Positions 54,952 to 63,772 of a stretch of 64,000 bases of DNA are shown in pieces. Location: positions 8,251,001 to 8,315,000 of the forward strand of contig NZ_CP109178.1 of the NCBI RefSeq assembly GCF_036248255.1, written 5' to 3'. Each line of letters begins with the position of its first letter. Positions within the stretch are counted from its first letter, which is position 1. The notes beneath the pieces are model-generated. The model was not told the DNA's origin and did no database searches. It worked only from the letters and a program-made list of their open reading frames with translations. This DNA is from Streptomyces sp. NBC_01717. GTDB taxonomy: Bacteria > Actinomycetota > Actinomycetes > Streptomycetales > Streptomycetaceae. The translations under genes were made by a program, and so were the position numbers.

Positions 54952-57240
54952 TCAGGACGGACTGCCCGGCCTCGCCGCAGCTGCCAGTGCCGGCTGGAGG
55001 CGGCGGGCGGCGTTGAGGTGGTCGGCGGTCCAGATGATGCGGACGGCTGTGCCTGTGGCCAGCCCGTTTTCGTCACGCAGGTCGTGGCGGAGGGAGTGGA
55101 CCAGGCGGGCCTCGGCGGCAGGATTGCGCGGCAGCGGATCCGGGGGCGAGGTGTGCCGACCGAGGCTGATCGCCAGGTCGCGGTACCAGCCGGACACTCG
55201 GCCGGCGACGTCCAGTAGTACGAGGCCGGCTTCGGCCCGGTCCGCTTCGGTGTGCTGTTCGCTGCCGCGCCATAGTCCAAGCACGGCGTCGGCGGCGAGG
55301 CGCAGTCCGACGATGCCGGTGACCAGGGCGGTCATGTCCGCCAGCGGCACACGTTTCGGGCCGCGTTCGGCGAGGTAGCTGCGGAAGGCGTCGTCGAGTC
55401 TTCGGGCGGCGGCCGCCGCCTGGCGTCTCTCCTGCAGTGGGGCGTCGGCCCGCGCAGGCGCGGAGCTGCAGTGGCTGACCGCGTAATCCACCGCTCCGGC
55501 CAGATACCGGGCGCTGTCCGTGTACGCCTCGGCGAGGGCCTGGTTGACGGCGGCGGCGGCGCCGTGCGGCCAGAAGAACAGGCCTACCAGGACACTTACC
55601 GCGCAGCCGATGCCGATGTCCTGGATCCGTAGCAGCGCGATGTGCCAGTCCGGGTTCTGGTCGATGTTGAACAGGATCACCAGGGTGATGGTGAAAGCCG
55701 CCTGGCCGGCGGCGAAGGAAATGGCTGAGGGGGCGATGCCGGCGATCAGCACGGCGAGCGGCAGCAGGAACCAGAGCAGGGTGCCGTGGTGGCCGATGAG
55801 ATGCAGCAATCCGGCCCCGATGAGCGAACCCGCGATCGTGCCGCCCAAGGCGCGGACCGCGTTCTGCCCGGTGTTGAGCGCGTTCGAGCGCAGCACGGAG
55901 AGCGTCCCCAGGAGTACCCAGAACGAGTGCTGAACGCTCGTCAGGTCAGCGAGGGCAACCGCGATGCCCAGGCCGACCGCTCCCCGGAGGCTGTTGTGCA
56001 GCCAGACCGAGTTCGGCCGGAGATGGGCGGCTGCCCGCTCGCGGGCCGACGCCAGCGGTCGAGCCAGGGCGCCGGGCTCGCGGCCGAGCAGCCGATCCCG
56101 CCAACTGCGTCGTTGGGCCGCCGCTGCCAGGTCCACGTTGCTTGCGATCTGGAGGGTTGCGAAACCCAGTTCCTGGGCTCGGAACGACACGTCCAGGGTT
56201 TCGATGAAGGCGCGGGGCTCCCACTCCGTGCCAGGCCCGGGCAGGTGCATGGGCAGCCGGGTGGTCGCCCTGCGTTCCATGGCGGTCATGGCCTCGTGCA
56301 GGTCGACCGAGGCGGTTCGGAGCGCGTCGGGTGCGCCGTACGGTGCGTCGAGCAGGCCGGCCGCCTGGTCCAGGACCGCGGCGGCACCCTGCCGGACGGC
56401 GTATGCCTCGGGATCGCAGGTCAGGCGGCCGCTGTGCGGGGGGCTGCTGTCGGCCACGATGGTGCTCAGCCAGGTGAGTTCGTCGACCAGACGGACCAGG
56501 GCGCGGGAACTGGTGGACAGTCCGGTCGGCCGATAGGGGGTGGCGTCGAAGGCAGTACGGAGGTCGGATGCCGCTGCAACAGCCTGATCGGCGGTGTCCT
56601 TGCACTGCCGGGTGCTCGGTGCGTCAGGCTCTTCGGTCAGCCGGTGGGTGTCGGCACGTAGTTGTGCTGCGGCGGTCCGGCAGACACGGGCGGCGTGCGC
56701 AGCGAGCGGGTCGGCGGCGGGCCGGGGCCACAAGAGGGAGACCGCGAGCAGGGCGCCGGCCGCCGCAAGGCCCGCTCCGGCGAGTCGGTCGGCCAGCTGG
56801 GACAGCGGTGCGGGCGAGGTCACCGGCAGGACGAAGGCCAACAGCAGAGCGGTCGTCGCCTCCGCGAGGACAGAACTGACCACGCCGGAGAAGAGCACCA
56901 GGAAGCCGACCACGACGGTGATGATGACCGCGAGCCAGGTCTCGTCGGCCACGAGCGTGCCCAGGCAGATGAGCGCCGCCCAGGCCATCGCGAGGCCCAA
57001 GTGCGCGCGCAGCCGCTGCACCATCGGGCCGGTGAACTCCACCAGCAGCAGCATCGAGAACGAGCCGAAGGCTGCGAAAGTTGCCATCGTCGGCGAGTGG
57101 AGCACTTGGCTGCAGAATGCGAACAGTGCCGGCATCACCAGTGCAGTGCGTGCGGCCCGGCGGGTCGCAGCCAACTCCGGATCGTGGGTACGCAACCACT
57201 CAAGGGGCCGCCCGAGCCGGACGTGGCCCGGTGTCTGCAT
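54952..57240 (-). CDS. FUSC family (aromatic acid exporter/YccS-like) membrane protein
   Basis: This protein of about 762 residues has two blocks of hydrophobic segments. The N-terminal one covers about residues 30-180 (LVMPALFAFCSQVLHSPTMA, LAVIITVVVGFLVLFSGVVS). The C-terminal one covers about 430-570 (GAVGLGIAVALADLTSVQHS, FSFWVLLGTLSVLR-type segment, LIGHHGTLLWFLLPLAVLIA). They are separated and followed by soluble helical regions. This matches the FUSC/ArAE exporter layout. It may export aromatic acids or other amphipathic compounds. ATG 57240 has GGAGGTG about 8 nt upstream; ATG 57282 is also in frame. Stands alone. Confidence 0.85.
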   Translation of the reverse strand: MQTPGHVRLGRPLEWLRTHDPELAATRRAARTALVMPALFAFCSQVLHSPTMATFAAFGSFSMLLLVEFTGPMVQRLRAHLGLAMAWAALICLGTLVADETWLAVIITVVVGFLVLFSGVVSSVLAEATTALLLAFVLPVTSPAPLSQLADRLAGAGLAAAGALLAVSLLWPRPAADPLAAHAARVCRTAAAQLRADTHRLTEEPDAPSTRQCKDTADQAVAAASDLRTAFDATPYRPTGLSTSSRALVRLVDELTWLSTIVADSSPPHSGRLTCDPEAYAVRQGAAAVLDQAAGLLDAPYGAPDALRTASVDLHEAMTAMERRATTRLPMHLPGPGTEWEPRAFIETLDVSFRAQELGFATLQIASNVDLAAAAQRRSWRDRLLGREPGALARPLASARERAAAHLRPNSVWLHNSLRGAVGLGIAVALADLTSVQHSFWVLLGTLSVLRSNALNTGQNAVRALGGTIAGSLIGAGLLHLIGHHGTLLWFLLPLAVLIAGIAPSAISFAAGQAAFTITLVILFNIDQNPDWHIALLRIQDIGIGCAVSVLVGLFFWPHGAAAAVNQALAEAYTDSARYLAGAVDYAVSHCSSAPARADAPLQERRQAAAAARRLDDAFRSYLAERGPKRVPLADMTALVTGIVGLRLAADAVLGLWRGSEQHTEADRAEAGLVLLDVAGRVSGWYRDLAISLGRHTSPPDPLPRNPAAEARLVHSLRHDLRDENGLATGTAVRIIWTADHLNAARRLQPALAAAARPGSPS

Positions 57241-57674
57241 TCGCTCGCACACCTCCTGCCGCGGGGCGCCCGCGTATCCCATCGATCGAGAGTATCTGCC
57301 GAGCGGTCCGCCCGGCCCAGGGCTCGCAGAGCGTTGAGTGACGCTCCACCTGTGGGTCGTCGCCGCTACTGCCCTATTGGGTGCACGCCCTGAAGAAGCA
57401 GCAGGCACACGAATTGTCGGAAGACGGTCCCCCGCCAGATATGTTGCAGCGCCCTCCGGCCGCTTTCTGTCCCGGCGAACCGTCTGTGGTCGGGCAGGCG
57501 GTTGGCGTCGCGCGCATCCTGCACGACGACGGCAGTCGCCCAGGCCGAGTTACCGGCTCACCAGGACCACGACATGGGGCGGGGATCTTACGAGGCATCT
57601 CACCGCAGGCGCTCCCGGGGCCCTGATATACGCTCCGCGCACCACATCGGGGCCGGGGAGAGGGACATGCACGT
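57241..57674. other. Intergenic region between divergent genes, no gene seen
   Basis: This stretch lies between the leftward FUSC gene and the rightward secreted-protein gene and should contain both promoters. Frames are short and not protein-like. No strong inverted repeat was noticed. Confidence 0.4.
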
Positions 57675-58454
57675 ATGCGCAGGACAAGAGGCGTAGCTGT
57701 GGCGGCGGGGGCGGCGGCGCTGACGCTCGTCACCGCGACGGGCGCGCACGCCGAGGGGCGGGGCGACATCCGGGTGACCAAGACGGTCGTCGATCACGGG
57801 ACCAACGTCATCGTGGGGACGTCGAAGACCATCAGGTACCCGATCGTCATGACGATCAAGGACAACTCAGGGGTGAAGGGGGTGACAAGGGTCAGCACGT
57901 TCAGCTCCAGCAGCGGCAGTGGGGTCGTGGAGCAGGACGGTTCCGTGACGTGCGTGAAGCAGAGCGCCACGACGTCGGTCTGCACCGCGATGATGAAGAT
58001 CGTCCCGGGCTGGATGCCCGGGTACTCGACAGACGACGCCAACGTGATGGCCGGGGTGTGGACGGTGAACGCGACGGTCAAGGCCAACGACGGTGACTAC
58101 TGGATTTCCGACGGCATCGCCTCGTACAAGGTCAAGCGTGCCGCGACCCTCGTCACCAACGCCTCGCCCGAGCCGGTGAAGAAGGGCGGCAAGATCACCG
58201 TCACCGGCAGGCTCACGCGGGCGCACTGGGAGGACCTGAAGTACTACGGGTTCACAGGGCAGCCCGTGAAGCTCCAGTTCAAGAAGGCCGGCGCCACTTC
58301 GTACACGACGGTCAAGACCGTGAAGACCGGCAGTGGCGGAAAGCTCAGCACCACCGTGACCGCGGCTTCGGCCGGCAGTTGGCGCTGGTACTTCGACGGC
58401 ACGACCACGACGATGCAGGTCGCTTCGGCCGGCGACACCGTTCAGCTGAGCTGA
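57675..58454 (+). CDS. Secreted protein with Ig-like domains, unknown function
   Basis: This 259-residue protein has a signal peptide (GVAVAAGAAALTLVTATGAH, cleavage at AHA-EGR). The mature chain has an N-terminal beta domain with one Cys pair (GSVTCVKQSATTSVCTAMMK) and a C-terminal Ig-like beta-sandwich (ASPEPVKKGGKITVTGRLTR, GTTTTMQVASAGDTVQL). It resembles uncharacterised Streptomyces secreted proteins with a bacterial Ig-type repeat. GGAGAGGGA lies about 9 nt upstream of ATG 57675. Confidence 0.8.
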   Translation: MRRTRGVAVAAGAAALTLVTATGAHAEGRGDIRVTKTVVDHGTNVIVGTSKTIRYPIVMTIKDNSGVKGVTRVSTFSSSSGSGVVEQDGSVTCVKQSATTSVCTAMMKIVPGWMPGYSTDDANVMAGVWTVNATVKANDGDYWISDGIASYKVKRAATLVTNASPEPVKKGGKITVTGRLTRAHWEDLKYYGFTGQPVKLQFKKAGATSYTTVKTVKTGSGGKLSTTVTAASAGSWRWYFDGTTTTMQVASAGDTVQLS

Positions 58455-58482
58455 GCTGACGAAGGCCAAGGCGTACGTCGCA

Positions 58483-58510
58483 AGGGGCCCGGTGTGTTCA
58501 CCGGGCCCCT
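58483..58510. terminator. Strong stem-loop terminator
   Basis: AGGGGCCCGGTG (58483-58494) and CACCGGGCCCCT (58499-58510) form a perfect 12-bp stem with a 4-nt loop, between the convergent secreted-protein and TetR genes. Confidence 0.85.
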
Positions 58511-58633
58511 CCGTATGGGCCCCGCCATCGCCGGCGTCCTTGTCCCGCAGTGACTGGAGGCGGGGGTGAGGGTGAGGACGTCGGCGGAGTGCACCGTGGA
58601 AAGCAGCCCGGGCCGACGTCGTCTGATTCTCTG

Positions 58634-59221
58634 TCAGTCAGCCGCCATGGCACGCCGGACGCATTCGCGGAGGAGGATGCGACGCGGCTCGTGTACTTCG
58701 GGGGGTTCCTGAGCGGTTGCCGCGTAGACGTTGCTGACCGGTGACCAGGCCATGGACATGGCAATGACCATGGCCATCACGTCGAACGGGTCTCCCTGGC
58801 GCACCAGACCGGCGGCTTGGGCTTCGGCGATGGCGCGCAGCTTGTGGTCGTCGAGGCGGTCGCGGTCTTCCACCAGGTGACCGGCCGGGCGGCGCTCCAG
58901 GCGCGCCCAGGTGGCCAGCCGGATGAGGTCGGGGCGGCGGAGGTACTCGTCGTAGAGGCGTACCGCCCAGTCCGCAAGGTCGGTGGCGTCGATCGGGACA
59001 ACGTTCGTGATCCGCTCCAGCGAACCGAAGAAGATGGCGTCGAAGAGCCCTTCCTTGCTGCCGAAGTAGGTATACAGCTGCGCCTTGTTGGTGCGGGCCG
59101 CGGCCACGATCCGCTCGATGCGTGCTCCGGCGATCCCGTGCTGGGCGAATTCCTGGGTGGCCACATCGAGGATGCGCTGGTAGGTCGCCGCACCACGCGA
59201 GGTCAGGGGCTGGTCTGCCAT
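58634..59221 (-). CDS. TetR family transcriptional regulator
   Basis: This 195-residue protein has a TetR HTH at about residues 10-56 (ILDVATQEFAQHGIAGARIE, IVAAARTNKAQLYTYFGSKE) and a helical ligand domain with DLADWAVRLYDEYLRRPDLI, as in the AcrR/YcdC-like branch. It is divergent from the alcohol dehydrogenase gene and two near-identical candidate operators lie between them. It probably represses itself and adh in the absence of an inducer, perhaps an aldehyde or quinone. Confidence 0.92.
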   Translation of the reverse strand: MADQPLTSRGAATYQRILDVATQEFAQHGIAGARIERIVAAARTNKAQLYTYFGSKEGLFDAIFFGSLERITNVVPIDATDLADWAVRLYDEYLRRPDLIRLATWARLERRPAGHLVEDRDRLDDHKLRAIAEAQAAGLVRQGDPFDVMAMVIAMSMAWSPVSNVYAATAQEPPEVHEPRRILLRECVRRAMAAD

Positions 59222-59236
59222 GCCGGCCAGGCTATC

Positions 59237-59254
59237 AAACAGAACAGTTGGTTT
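59237..59254. promoter_or_regulatory. Candidate TetR operator 1
   Basis: AAACAGAACAGTTGGTTT shares the core ACAGAACAGT and the TTT end with operator 2, 51 bp to the right. It lies 16 bp before the tetR start codon, where binding would block tetR transcription. Confidence 0.6.
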
Positions 59255-59287
59255 GCCTTGAGGTCCCGGTTGCGTCTACCTTGAAAT

Positions 59288-59305
59288 AGACAGAACAGTC
59301 TGTTT
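59288..59305. promoter_or_regulatory. Candidate TetR operator 2
   Basis: AGACAGAACAGTCTGTTT contains the perfect palindrome ACAGA-ACAG-TCTGT. It lies 14 bp before the GTG start of adh and overlaps a possible -10 region, so binding would repress adh. Confidence 0.65.
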
Positions 59306-59318
59306 GAGGAGATGTGCT

Positions 59319-60362
59319 GTGCGAACGACACTTGGCTGGCAGGCGGACGGTACGACGGCGGCACTGCGGCGAACGCCGCTGAAGCGGCGTGATCTGCGTC
59401 CGGAGGACCTCGCGGTCCGGGTGGACTACTGCGGCGTCTGCCACACCGATCTGCACGCCCTCCGCAGCCACGACGGCGACGAGGCCCGTCCGCTGGTGCC
59501 GGGGCACGAGTTCACCGGCGTGGTGACCGAGATCGGACCCGCGGTCACCCGCTTCTCCGTCGGCGACCCCGTGGCGGTCGGCAACATCATCGATTCATGC
59601 GGCCGGTGCCCGATGTGCCGGGCCGGTCAGGAGAACTTCTGTCACGCCTTCCCGACCCTGACCTACGGCGGCGTCGACCGGCAGGACGGATCGACCACCC
59701 TGGGCGGCTACTCCCGCGAATACGTCGTCCGCGACCGATTTGCCTACCCCCTTCCCGCCGGTCTGGATCCGGCCGCTGCCGCTCCACTGCTCTGCGCCGG
59801 GATCACCGTCTGGGAACCCCTGCACACCCTGGGTGTAGGACCGCACAGCCGCGTCGCCGTGGCGGGACTGGGTGGCCTGGGTCATCTCGCGGTCAAGATC
59901 GCCGTAGCGCTCGGCGCCGACACCTCGGTCATCAGCCGCTCACCCGACAAGGCCGACGACGCGCGCCGGCTCGGCGCCCACGCTCTCATCGTCTCCACGG
60001 ACCCGGAACAGATGGCCGCCGCCCGTGACCGGTTCGACGTCGTCATCGACACCATCTCCGCCCCGCACGATCCCGGCCCGTACCTGCGCCTGGTCGCCAT
60101 GGACGGCACCCTCAGCCACCTCGGGCATCTCGGGCCCGTCACCGTGGAGACCATGGACCTGCTTGTGGGACGCAAGAAGCTCAGCTCGGCAGGCAGCGGC
60201 GGCCGGCCCGCCACTGCCGCGATGCTGGACTTCTGCGCCGAGAAGGGCATCACCGCCGAGATCGAACTGCTTCCCTCGGCGCAGGTGAACGAGGCCCTGG
60301 ACCGCCTCGGACGCAACGATGTCCGCTACCGCTTCGTACTCGACATGTCGGACTTGGGTTGA
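59319..60362 (+). CDS. Zinc-dependent alcohol dehydrogenase (cinnamyl-alcohol/YahK-like)
   Basis: This 347-residue medium-chain dehydrogenase has catalytic-zinc ligands in DYCGVCHTDLHALRSHDGDE and VPGHEFTGVV, the structural-zinc Cys cluster CGRCPMCRAGQENFC and the NAD(P) motif GLGGLGHLAVKIAVALGA. GTG 59319 has GAGGAG 7 nt upstream. It is probably NADP-linked, like the YahK/CAD subfamily, and reduces aldehydes. Divergent TetR with shared operators suggests induction by its substrate. An imperfect stem (GGTTGAGC/GCTCAACC, 60357-60388) overlaps the stop codon. Confidence 0.92.
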   Translation: MRTTLGWQADGTTAALRRTPLKRRDLRPEDLAVRVDYCGVCHTDLHALRSHDGDEARPLVPGHEFTGVVTEIGPAVTRFSVGDPVAVGNIIDSCGRCPMCRAGQENFCHAFPTLTYGGVDRQDGSTTLGGYSREYVVRDRFAYPLPAGLDPAAAAPLLCAGITVWEPLHTLGVGPHSRVAVAGLGGLGHLAVKIAVALGADTSVISRSPDKADDARRLGAHALIVSTDPEQMAAARDRFDVVIDTISAPHDPGPYLRLVAMDGTLSHLGHLGPVTVETMDLLVGRKKLSSAGSGGRPATAAMLDFCAEKGITAEIELLPSAQVNEALDRLGRNDVRYRFVLDMSDLG

Positions 60363-60408
60363 GCGGTGAGGGTGTAGGGGGCTCAACCTGCCTCGGCGTG
60401 GCACCCTG

Positions 60409-60669
60409 TCACTGAACCACCTTCTCACTCCCGGGAGTTCGAGTTCTCCAGTAGGCCATGGCCTCCGCGCCGAAGCCGGCCACTACGAACAGGCATCCCA
60501 GCCGGAAGAACGACGTGCTCTGCCGCGCCACTCCGCCAAGCAGTATCCCCACCATGCCGAGGACGGGAAGAAAGACCGCGCCGATCGTCCACCACTGGCC
60601 TTTACGAGCTTTGCCGATCGCGGAGGCCAACCCGAGCACGAAGGCCGGCGTTACCGCTGCCATCCACAT
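60409..60669 (-). CDS. Small membrane protein, unknown function
   Basis: This 86-residue frame from ATG 60669 has three hydrophobic stretches (AAVTPAFVLGLASAIG, TIGAVFLPVLGMVGILLGGV, FFRLGCLFVVAGFGAEAMA) separated by basic loops (KARKGQWW). A second in-frame ATG two codons later is possible. Codon use and membrane pattern support a real gene, but no family is recognised. Confidence 0.5.
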   Translation of the reverse strand: MWMAAVTPAFVLGLASAIGKARKGQWWTIGAVFLPVLGMVGILLGGVARQSTSFFRLGCLFVVAGFGAEAMAYWRTRTPGSEKVVQ

Positions 60670-60792
60670 GGCAGCCGTCCGCCGCGTCCTGGCCTGCCGT
60701 GTAACTCGAGGACCGCCTGGCGGAGTTGCTCATGGAATACGTTCAGTGCTCCATCCGCAGATCTTGATGGTCCGGATCGGTATCTTTACCGT

Positions 60793-61308
60793 GTGCCCGA
60801 ACTGATCGCGCCCACCACCCGCCTGTACGCCGCCTGGCGGGAAGCACATGACGAGTGGGGTCCTGGCCTCCACGAGGACGGATTCGGGCTGGGGTCGTCC
60901 GACGAGGTCGACTCGCCGGACGGGTTCGCGGCCTGGGTGGCGCTGCTGGCTGACGAGTCGGGTCCGAAAGCCGTCGAGACCGGCCGGGGTTGTACATATC
61001 GATGGATCGTCGAGGGCGACCGGGTGCACGGCGGGATCGCGTTGCGGCACGGGCTCGACGACTACGTGCTGCAGTTCGGCCACATCGGCTACGGCGTCCG
61101 GCCGTCTTCGCGTCGGCGCGGGCTGGCCACCTGGGCGCTGGGCCGGATACTCGACGAAGGGCGGACGCTCGGCCTGGAACAGGTGCTGATCGTCTGCGAA
61201 GTCGACAACCTTGCCTCGGTGAAGACGATCGAGCACCAGGGCGGCGTCCTCGAGGGCGTCCGCGACACCGAACACGGCCCCGTGCGGCGGTACTGGATCA
61301 AGATCTAG
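60793..61308 (+). CDS. GNAT family N-acetyltransferase
   Basis: This 171-residue protein shows the GNAT core: GYGVRPSSRRRGLATWALGR (acetyl-CoA loop RRRGLA), then LEQVLIVCEVDNLASVKTIE (V-D-N-x-A-S-x-K, typical of RimJ/YjdJ-like enzymes) and a C-terminal RYWIKI strand. GTG 60793 lies 6 nt after TATCTT (60781-60786), a leaderless arrangement with no ribosome-binding site. Substrate unknown. Confidence 0.88.
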   Translation: MPELIAPTTRLYAAWREAHDEWGPGLHEDGFGLGSSDEVDSPDGFAAWVALLADESGPKAVETGRGCTYRWIVEGDRVHGGIALRHGLDDYVLQFGHIGYGVRPSSRRRGLATWALGRILDEGRTLGLEQVLIVCEVDNLASVKTIEHQGGVLEGVRDTEHGPVRRYWIKI

Positions 61309-61388
61309 TCCGTGATCTTGCCGGAGGGGTCTGAGTGGACGCGGCTGCGGCTGCTCCCGCCTGCTGGGTTGCATTTCGAGACCAACCG

Positions 61389-61401
61389 TATGCTGGCACC
61401 A
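61389..61401 (+). promoter_or_regulatory. Candidate leaderless promoter -10 of the HxlR gene
   Basis: TATGCT at 61389-61394 is followed by 6 nt and then the ATG at 61401, the same spacing as at 1473 and 60781. A weak -35 (GGTTGC at 61367-61372) is 16 nt upstream. No ribosome-binding site precedes the ATG. Confidence 0.5.
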
Positions 61402-61898
61402 TGAGGCGGACATCCTTTGCCCACTGGCCCTGCTCGGTCGCTCGCACCATGGATCTCCTGGGGGACTGGTGGACACCGCTGGTGCTGCGGGAGGCGTTCT
61501 ACGGGATCCGGCGATTCGACGCGTTCCAGGAGTCGCTGGGAATCGCGCGCAACACGCTCAACGACAGGTTGCGGCGGCTGGTGGACGAGGGGCTGCTCGT
61601 CAAACAGCCCTACCAGACCGACCCGGTGCGCTACGACTATGTACTCACCGAGAAGGGCCGCGACTTCTACACCGTGCTGCTGGCGATGAGTCGGTGGGGG
61701 GACCGCTGGCTGGCAGGCGAGCAGGGCCCGCCGGTGACGCATTTCCACGACGTCTGCGGACAGGAAAGTCACGCCGAAGTGGTCTGTGCCGCCTGTGGCG
61801 AGCCGATGACCGCCGAGAACACCCACCCTCGGCTGGGTCCGGGCTATCCGCCTCACCTGGCGGAACGGCCGGACGTGCAGGAGCGGTTCGCGGACTGA
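61401..61898 (+). CDS. HxlR family winged-helix regulator
   Basis: This 165-residue protein begins MRRTSFAHWPCSVARTMDLL, then GDWWTPLVLREAFYGIRRFD, the HxlR signature with a conserved N-terminal Cys in WPCSVARTMDLLG. The winged HTH continues FQESLGIARNTLNDRLRRLV. A C-terminal extension carries Cys pairs (DVCGQESHAEVVCAACGEPM) that may bind a metal. It is followed by an SRPBCC-LLM gene pair on the same strand, which it may control. ATG 61401 preferred over an upstream 61335 start. Confidence 0.9.
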   Translation: MRRTSFAHWPCSVARTMDLLGDWWTPLVLREAFYGIRRFDAFQESLGIARNTLNDRLRRLVDEGLLVKQPYQTDPVRYDYVLTEKGRDFYTVLLAMSRWGDRWLAGEQGPPVTHFHDVCGQESHAEVVCAACGEPMTAENTHPRLGPGYPPHLAERPDVQERFAD

Positions 61899-62017
61899 CA
61901 CAGCGTTTCGGCAGAGACCGCGCCAAGCCTTGACAGGTAAGTCTATCTACGCAACTTTGGTGGTCAGGCCCTGTTTGCGGCAGGGATCTTCGGTATTGAC
62001 AAGGGAGTTGTCGGGCC

Positions 62018-62542
62018 ATGGAGTGGACGGGCGCGCGCTATGCGGACACACCCACGGTCGAGGTGCAGGCCTGGATCGCCGCCCCGCAGGAGCGGGTGTG
62101 GGAGCTGGTGTCCGACATCGCACTGATGCCGCGCATGAGCTCGGAACTGCAGTCGGTGGAGTGGCTGGACGGGGCGACCGGTCCCGCTCCGGGGGCCCGT
62201 TTCGTGGGCCGGAGCAAGCACAAGGCGCTGGGAGAGTGGGCGACCACCTCCCACATCGTGGAGTTCGAGCCGCCGCGGGTGTTCGCCTGGGCGGTCGAGG
62301 ACCCCGAACACCCCACGGCGATCTGGCGGTTCAGCCTTGAACCGCGGGACGGCGGCACGCGGCTGCGCCAGTGGATGCAGATGGGACCGGCCAGGTCCGG
62401 CCTGTCCTTCGCGATCGACCGGATGCCGGACAAGGAACAGAAGATCGTCTTCGTGCGGATGCGGGAATTCGAGGACAACATGGGCGTCACTGTCGACGCG
62501 ATCAAGAAGCTGGCCGAAAACCCCGGAAAGACGGGTGCGTGA
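62018..62542 (+). CDS. SRPBCC family (polyketide cyclase/START-like) protein
   Basis: This 174-residue protein has the helix-grip fold pattern: VEVQAWIAAPQERVWELVSD at the N-terminus, GARFVGRSKHKALGEWATTS and FAWAVEDPEHPTAIWRFSLE, then a long C-terminal helix (MREFEDNMGVTVDAIKKLAE). Such proteins bind hydrophobic ligands. It overlaps the LLM oxidoreductase start by TGATG, so it may carry the substrate of that enzyme. AAGGGAG lies about 10 nt before ATG 62018. Confidence 0.88.
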   Translation: MEWTGARYADTPTVEVQAWIAAPQERVWELVSDIALMPRMSSELQSVEWLDGATGPAPGARFVGRSKHKALGEWATTSHIVEFEPPRVFAWAVEDPEHPTAIWRFSLEPRDGGTRLRQWMQMGPARSGLSFAIDRMPDKEQKIVFVRMREFEDNMGVTVDAIKKLAENPGKTGA

Positions 62543-63597
62543 TGCGCACGTCGACCACGATCGAGGCGTCCGGGGGCAACTGGTCGGAGACGGTGGACTT
62601 CGTGACCGAGGCCGAGAAGCTCGGCCTGGACATCTGCTGGGTGGCCGAGGCGTGGGGCTCGGAAGCGCCGTCACCCCTGGGGTACCTGGCCGCGCGGACG
62701 GATCGCCTGCTGCTCGGCTCCGGGATCATCCAGCTCGGCACCCGCACGCCGATGGCCATCGCCCGAGCAGCGATCACCTTGTCCCAGATCTCCCAGGGGC
62801 GGTTCGTGCTGGGGCTGGGGCCGTCAGGTCCGCAGGTGATCGAGGGCCTGCACGGTGTCCCGTTCACCCGCCCGCTGTCGCGGATGCGGGAGACCGTCGA
62901 GATCGTGCGGAAGGCGATGGCCGGCGAGAAGCTCTCCCACGACGGGCGGGAGTTCCAGATCCCGCTGCCGGGCGGGGACGCGAAGCCCATGCGCCTGTCG
63001 ATGCGCGCCGAGCACGACATCCCGATCTACCTGGCAACCCTCTCGCCGAAGATGCTGCAACTGACCGGTGAGATCGCCGACGGCTGGCTGGGTACCAGCT
63101 TCGTACCGGAGGGGGCGAAAGGGGCTTACTTCGACCATCTGGACGCAGGTCTGGCCGCTGCCGGGCGCTCGCGCGCCGACCTCGACATCTGCCAGGGCGC
63201 CGAGGTGGCCTTCGCCGAGGACGAGGACGCGTTGCGCGCGATCGTGGCGGGCCGCAAGAAGGAACTGGCCTTCAGCCTGGGCGGGATGGGTTCCGGCGAC
63301 AAGAACTTCTACAACGACGCCTACAGCCGTCAGGGATGGGCCGAGGTGGCGGCTGAGGTCCGGCAGCGCTGGCAGGCCGGGGACCGGCAGGGGGCGGCCG
63401 GGCTGGTCACCGATGAGATGGTGCTGGGCACCACGCTGATCGGCACCGAGGACATGGTGCGCGAGCGGCTCCGGGTATGGCGCGACGCCGGGGTCGACAC
63501 CGTCCGCTTCTACCCGGCCGGCGAGACGCTGGACGCCCGGCTGGCCACCCTCGGCCGCGCCCTCGACCTGGTCCGTGACATGACTGGGACTGCATGA
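62542..63597 (+). CDS. LLM class F420-dependent oxidoreductase
   Basis: This 351-residue TIM-barrel enzyme has the luciferase-like/F420 marks: LDICWVAEAWGSEAPSPLGY, LLLGSGIIQLGTRTPMAIAR, GRFVLGLGPSGPQVIEGLHG and the C-terminal LIGTEDMVRERLRVWRDAGV. It probably uses reduced or oxidised coenzyme F420 to reduce or oxidise an unknown substrate. Overlaps the SRPBCC gene by one base (TGATG). It is intact, unlike the LLM fragment at 47.7-48.25 kb. Confidence 0.92.
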   Translation: MRTSTTIEASGGNWSETVDFVTEAEKLGLDICWVAEAWGSEAPSPLGYLAARTDRLLLGSGIIQLGTRTPMAIARAAITLSQISQGRFVLGLGPSGPQVIEGLHGVPFTRPLSRMRETVEIVRKAMAGEKLSHDGREFQIPLPGGDAKPMRLSMRAEHDIPIYLATLSPKMLQLTGEIADGWLGTSFVPEGAKGAYFDHLDAGLAAAGRSRADLDICQGAEVAFAEDEDALRAIVAGRKKELAFSLGGMGSGDKNFYNDAYSRQGWAEVAAEVRQRWQAGDRQGAAGLVTDEMVLGTTLIGTEDMVRERLRVWRDAGVDTVRFYPAGETLDARLATLGRALDLVRDMTGTA

Positions 63598-63746
63598 CGG
63601 CGTCATCCGCGGTGGAGTCGGACAGGCGTCAGCCGGGGTGGTGCGGGTCGAGGCCCGCGCGCGAGCGGGCACAGCGCAAGCCGCTCGCCGCCGGACTGAT
63701 CGGCCGCTCGACAGCGAAGGAAACACCCCGGCTCAGCCCACCCGGC

Positions 63747-63766
63747 CTTTGCCCCAGGGGGCAAAG
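63747..63766. terminator. Stem-loop between convergent genes
   Basis: CTTTGCCCC (63747-63755) and GGGGCAAAG (63758-63766) are perfect 9-bp arms separated by AG. The tight loop probably opens by one or two pairs. It lies between the LLM gene and the leftward beta-propeller gene. Confidence 0.6.
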
Positions 63767-63772
63767 ATCAAG

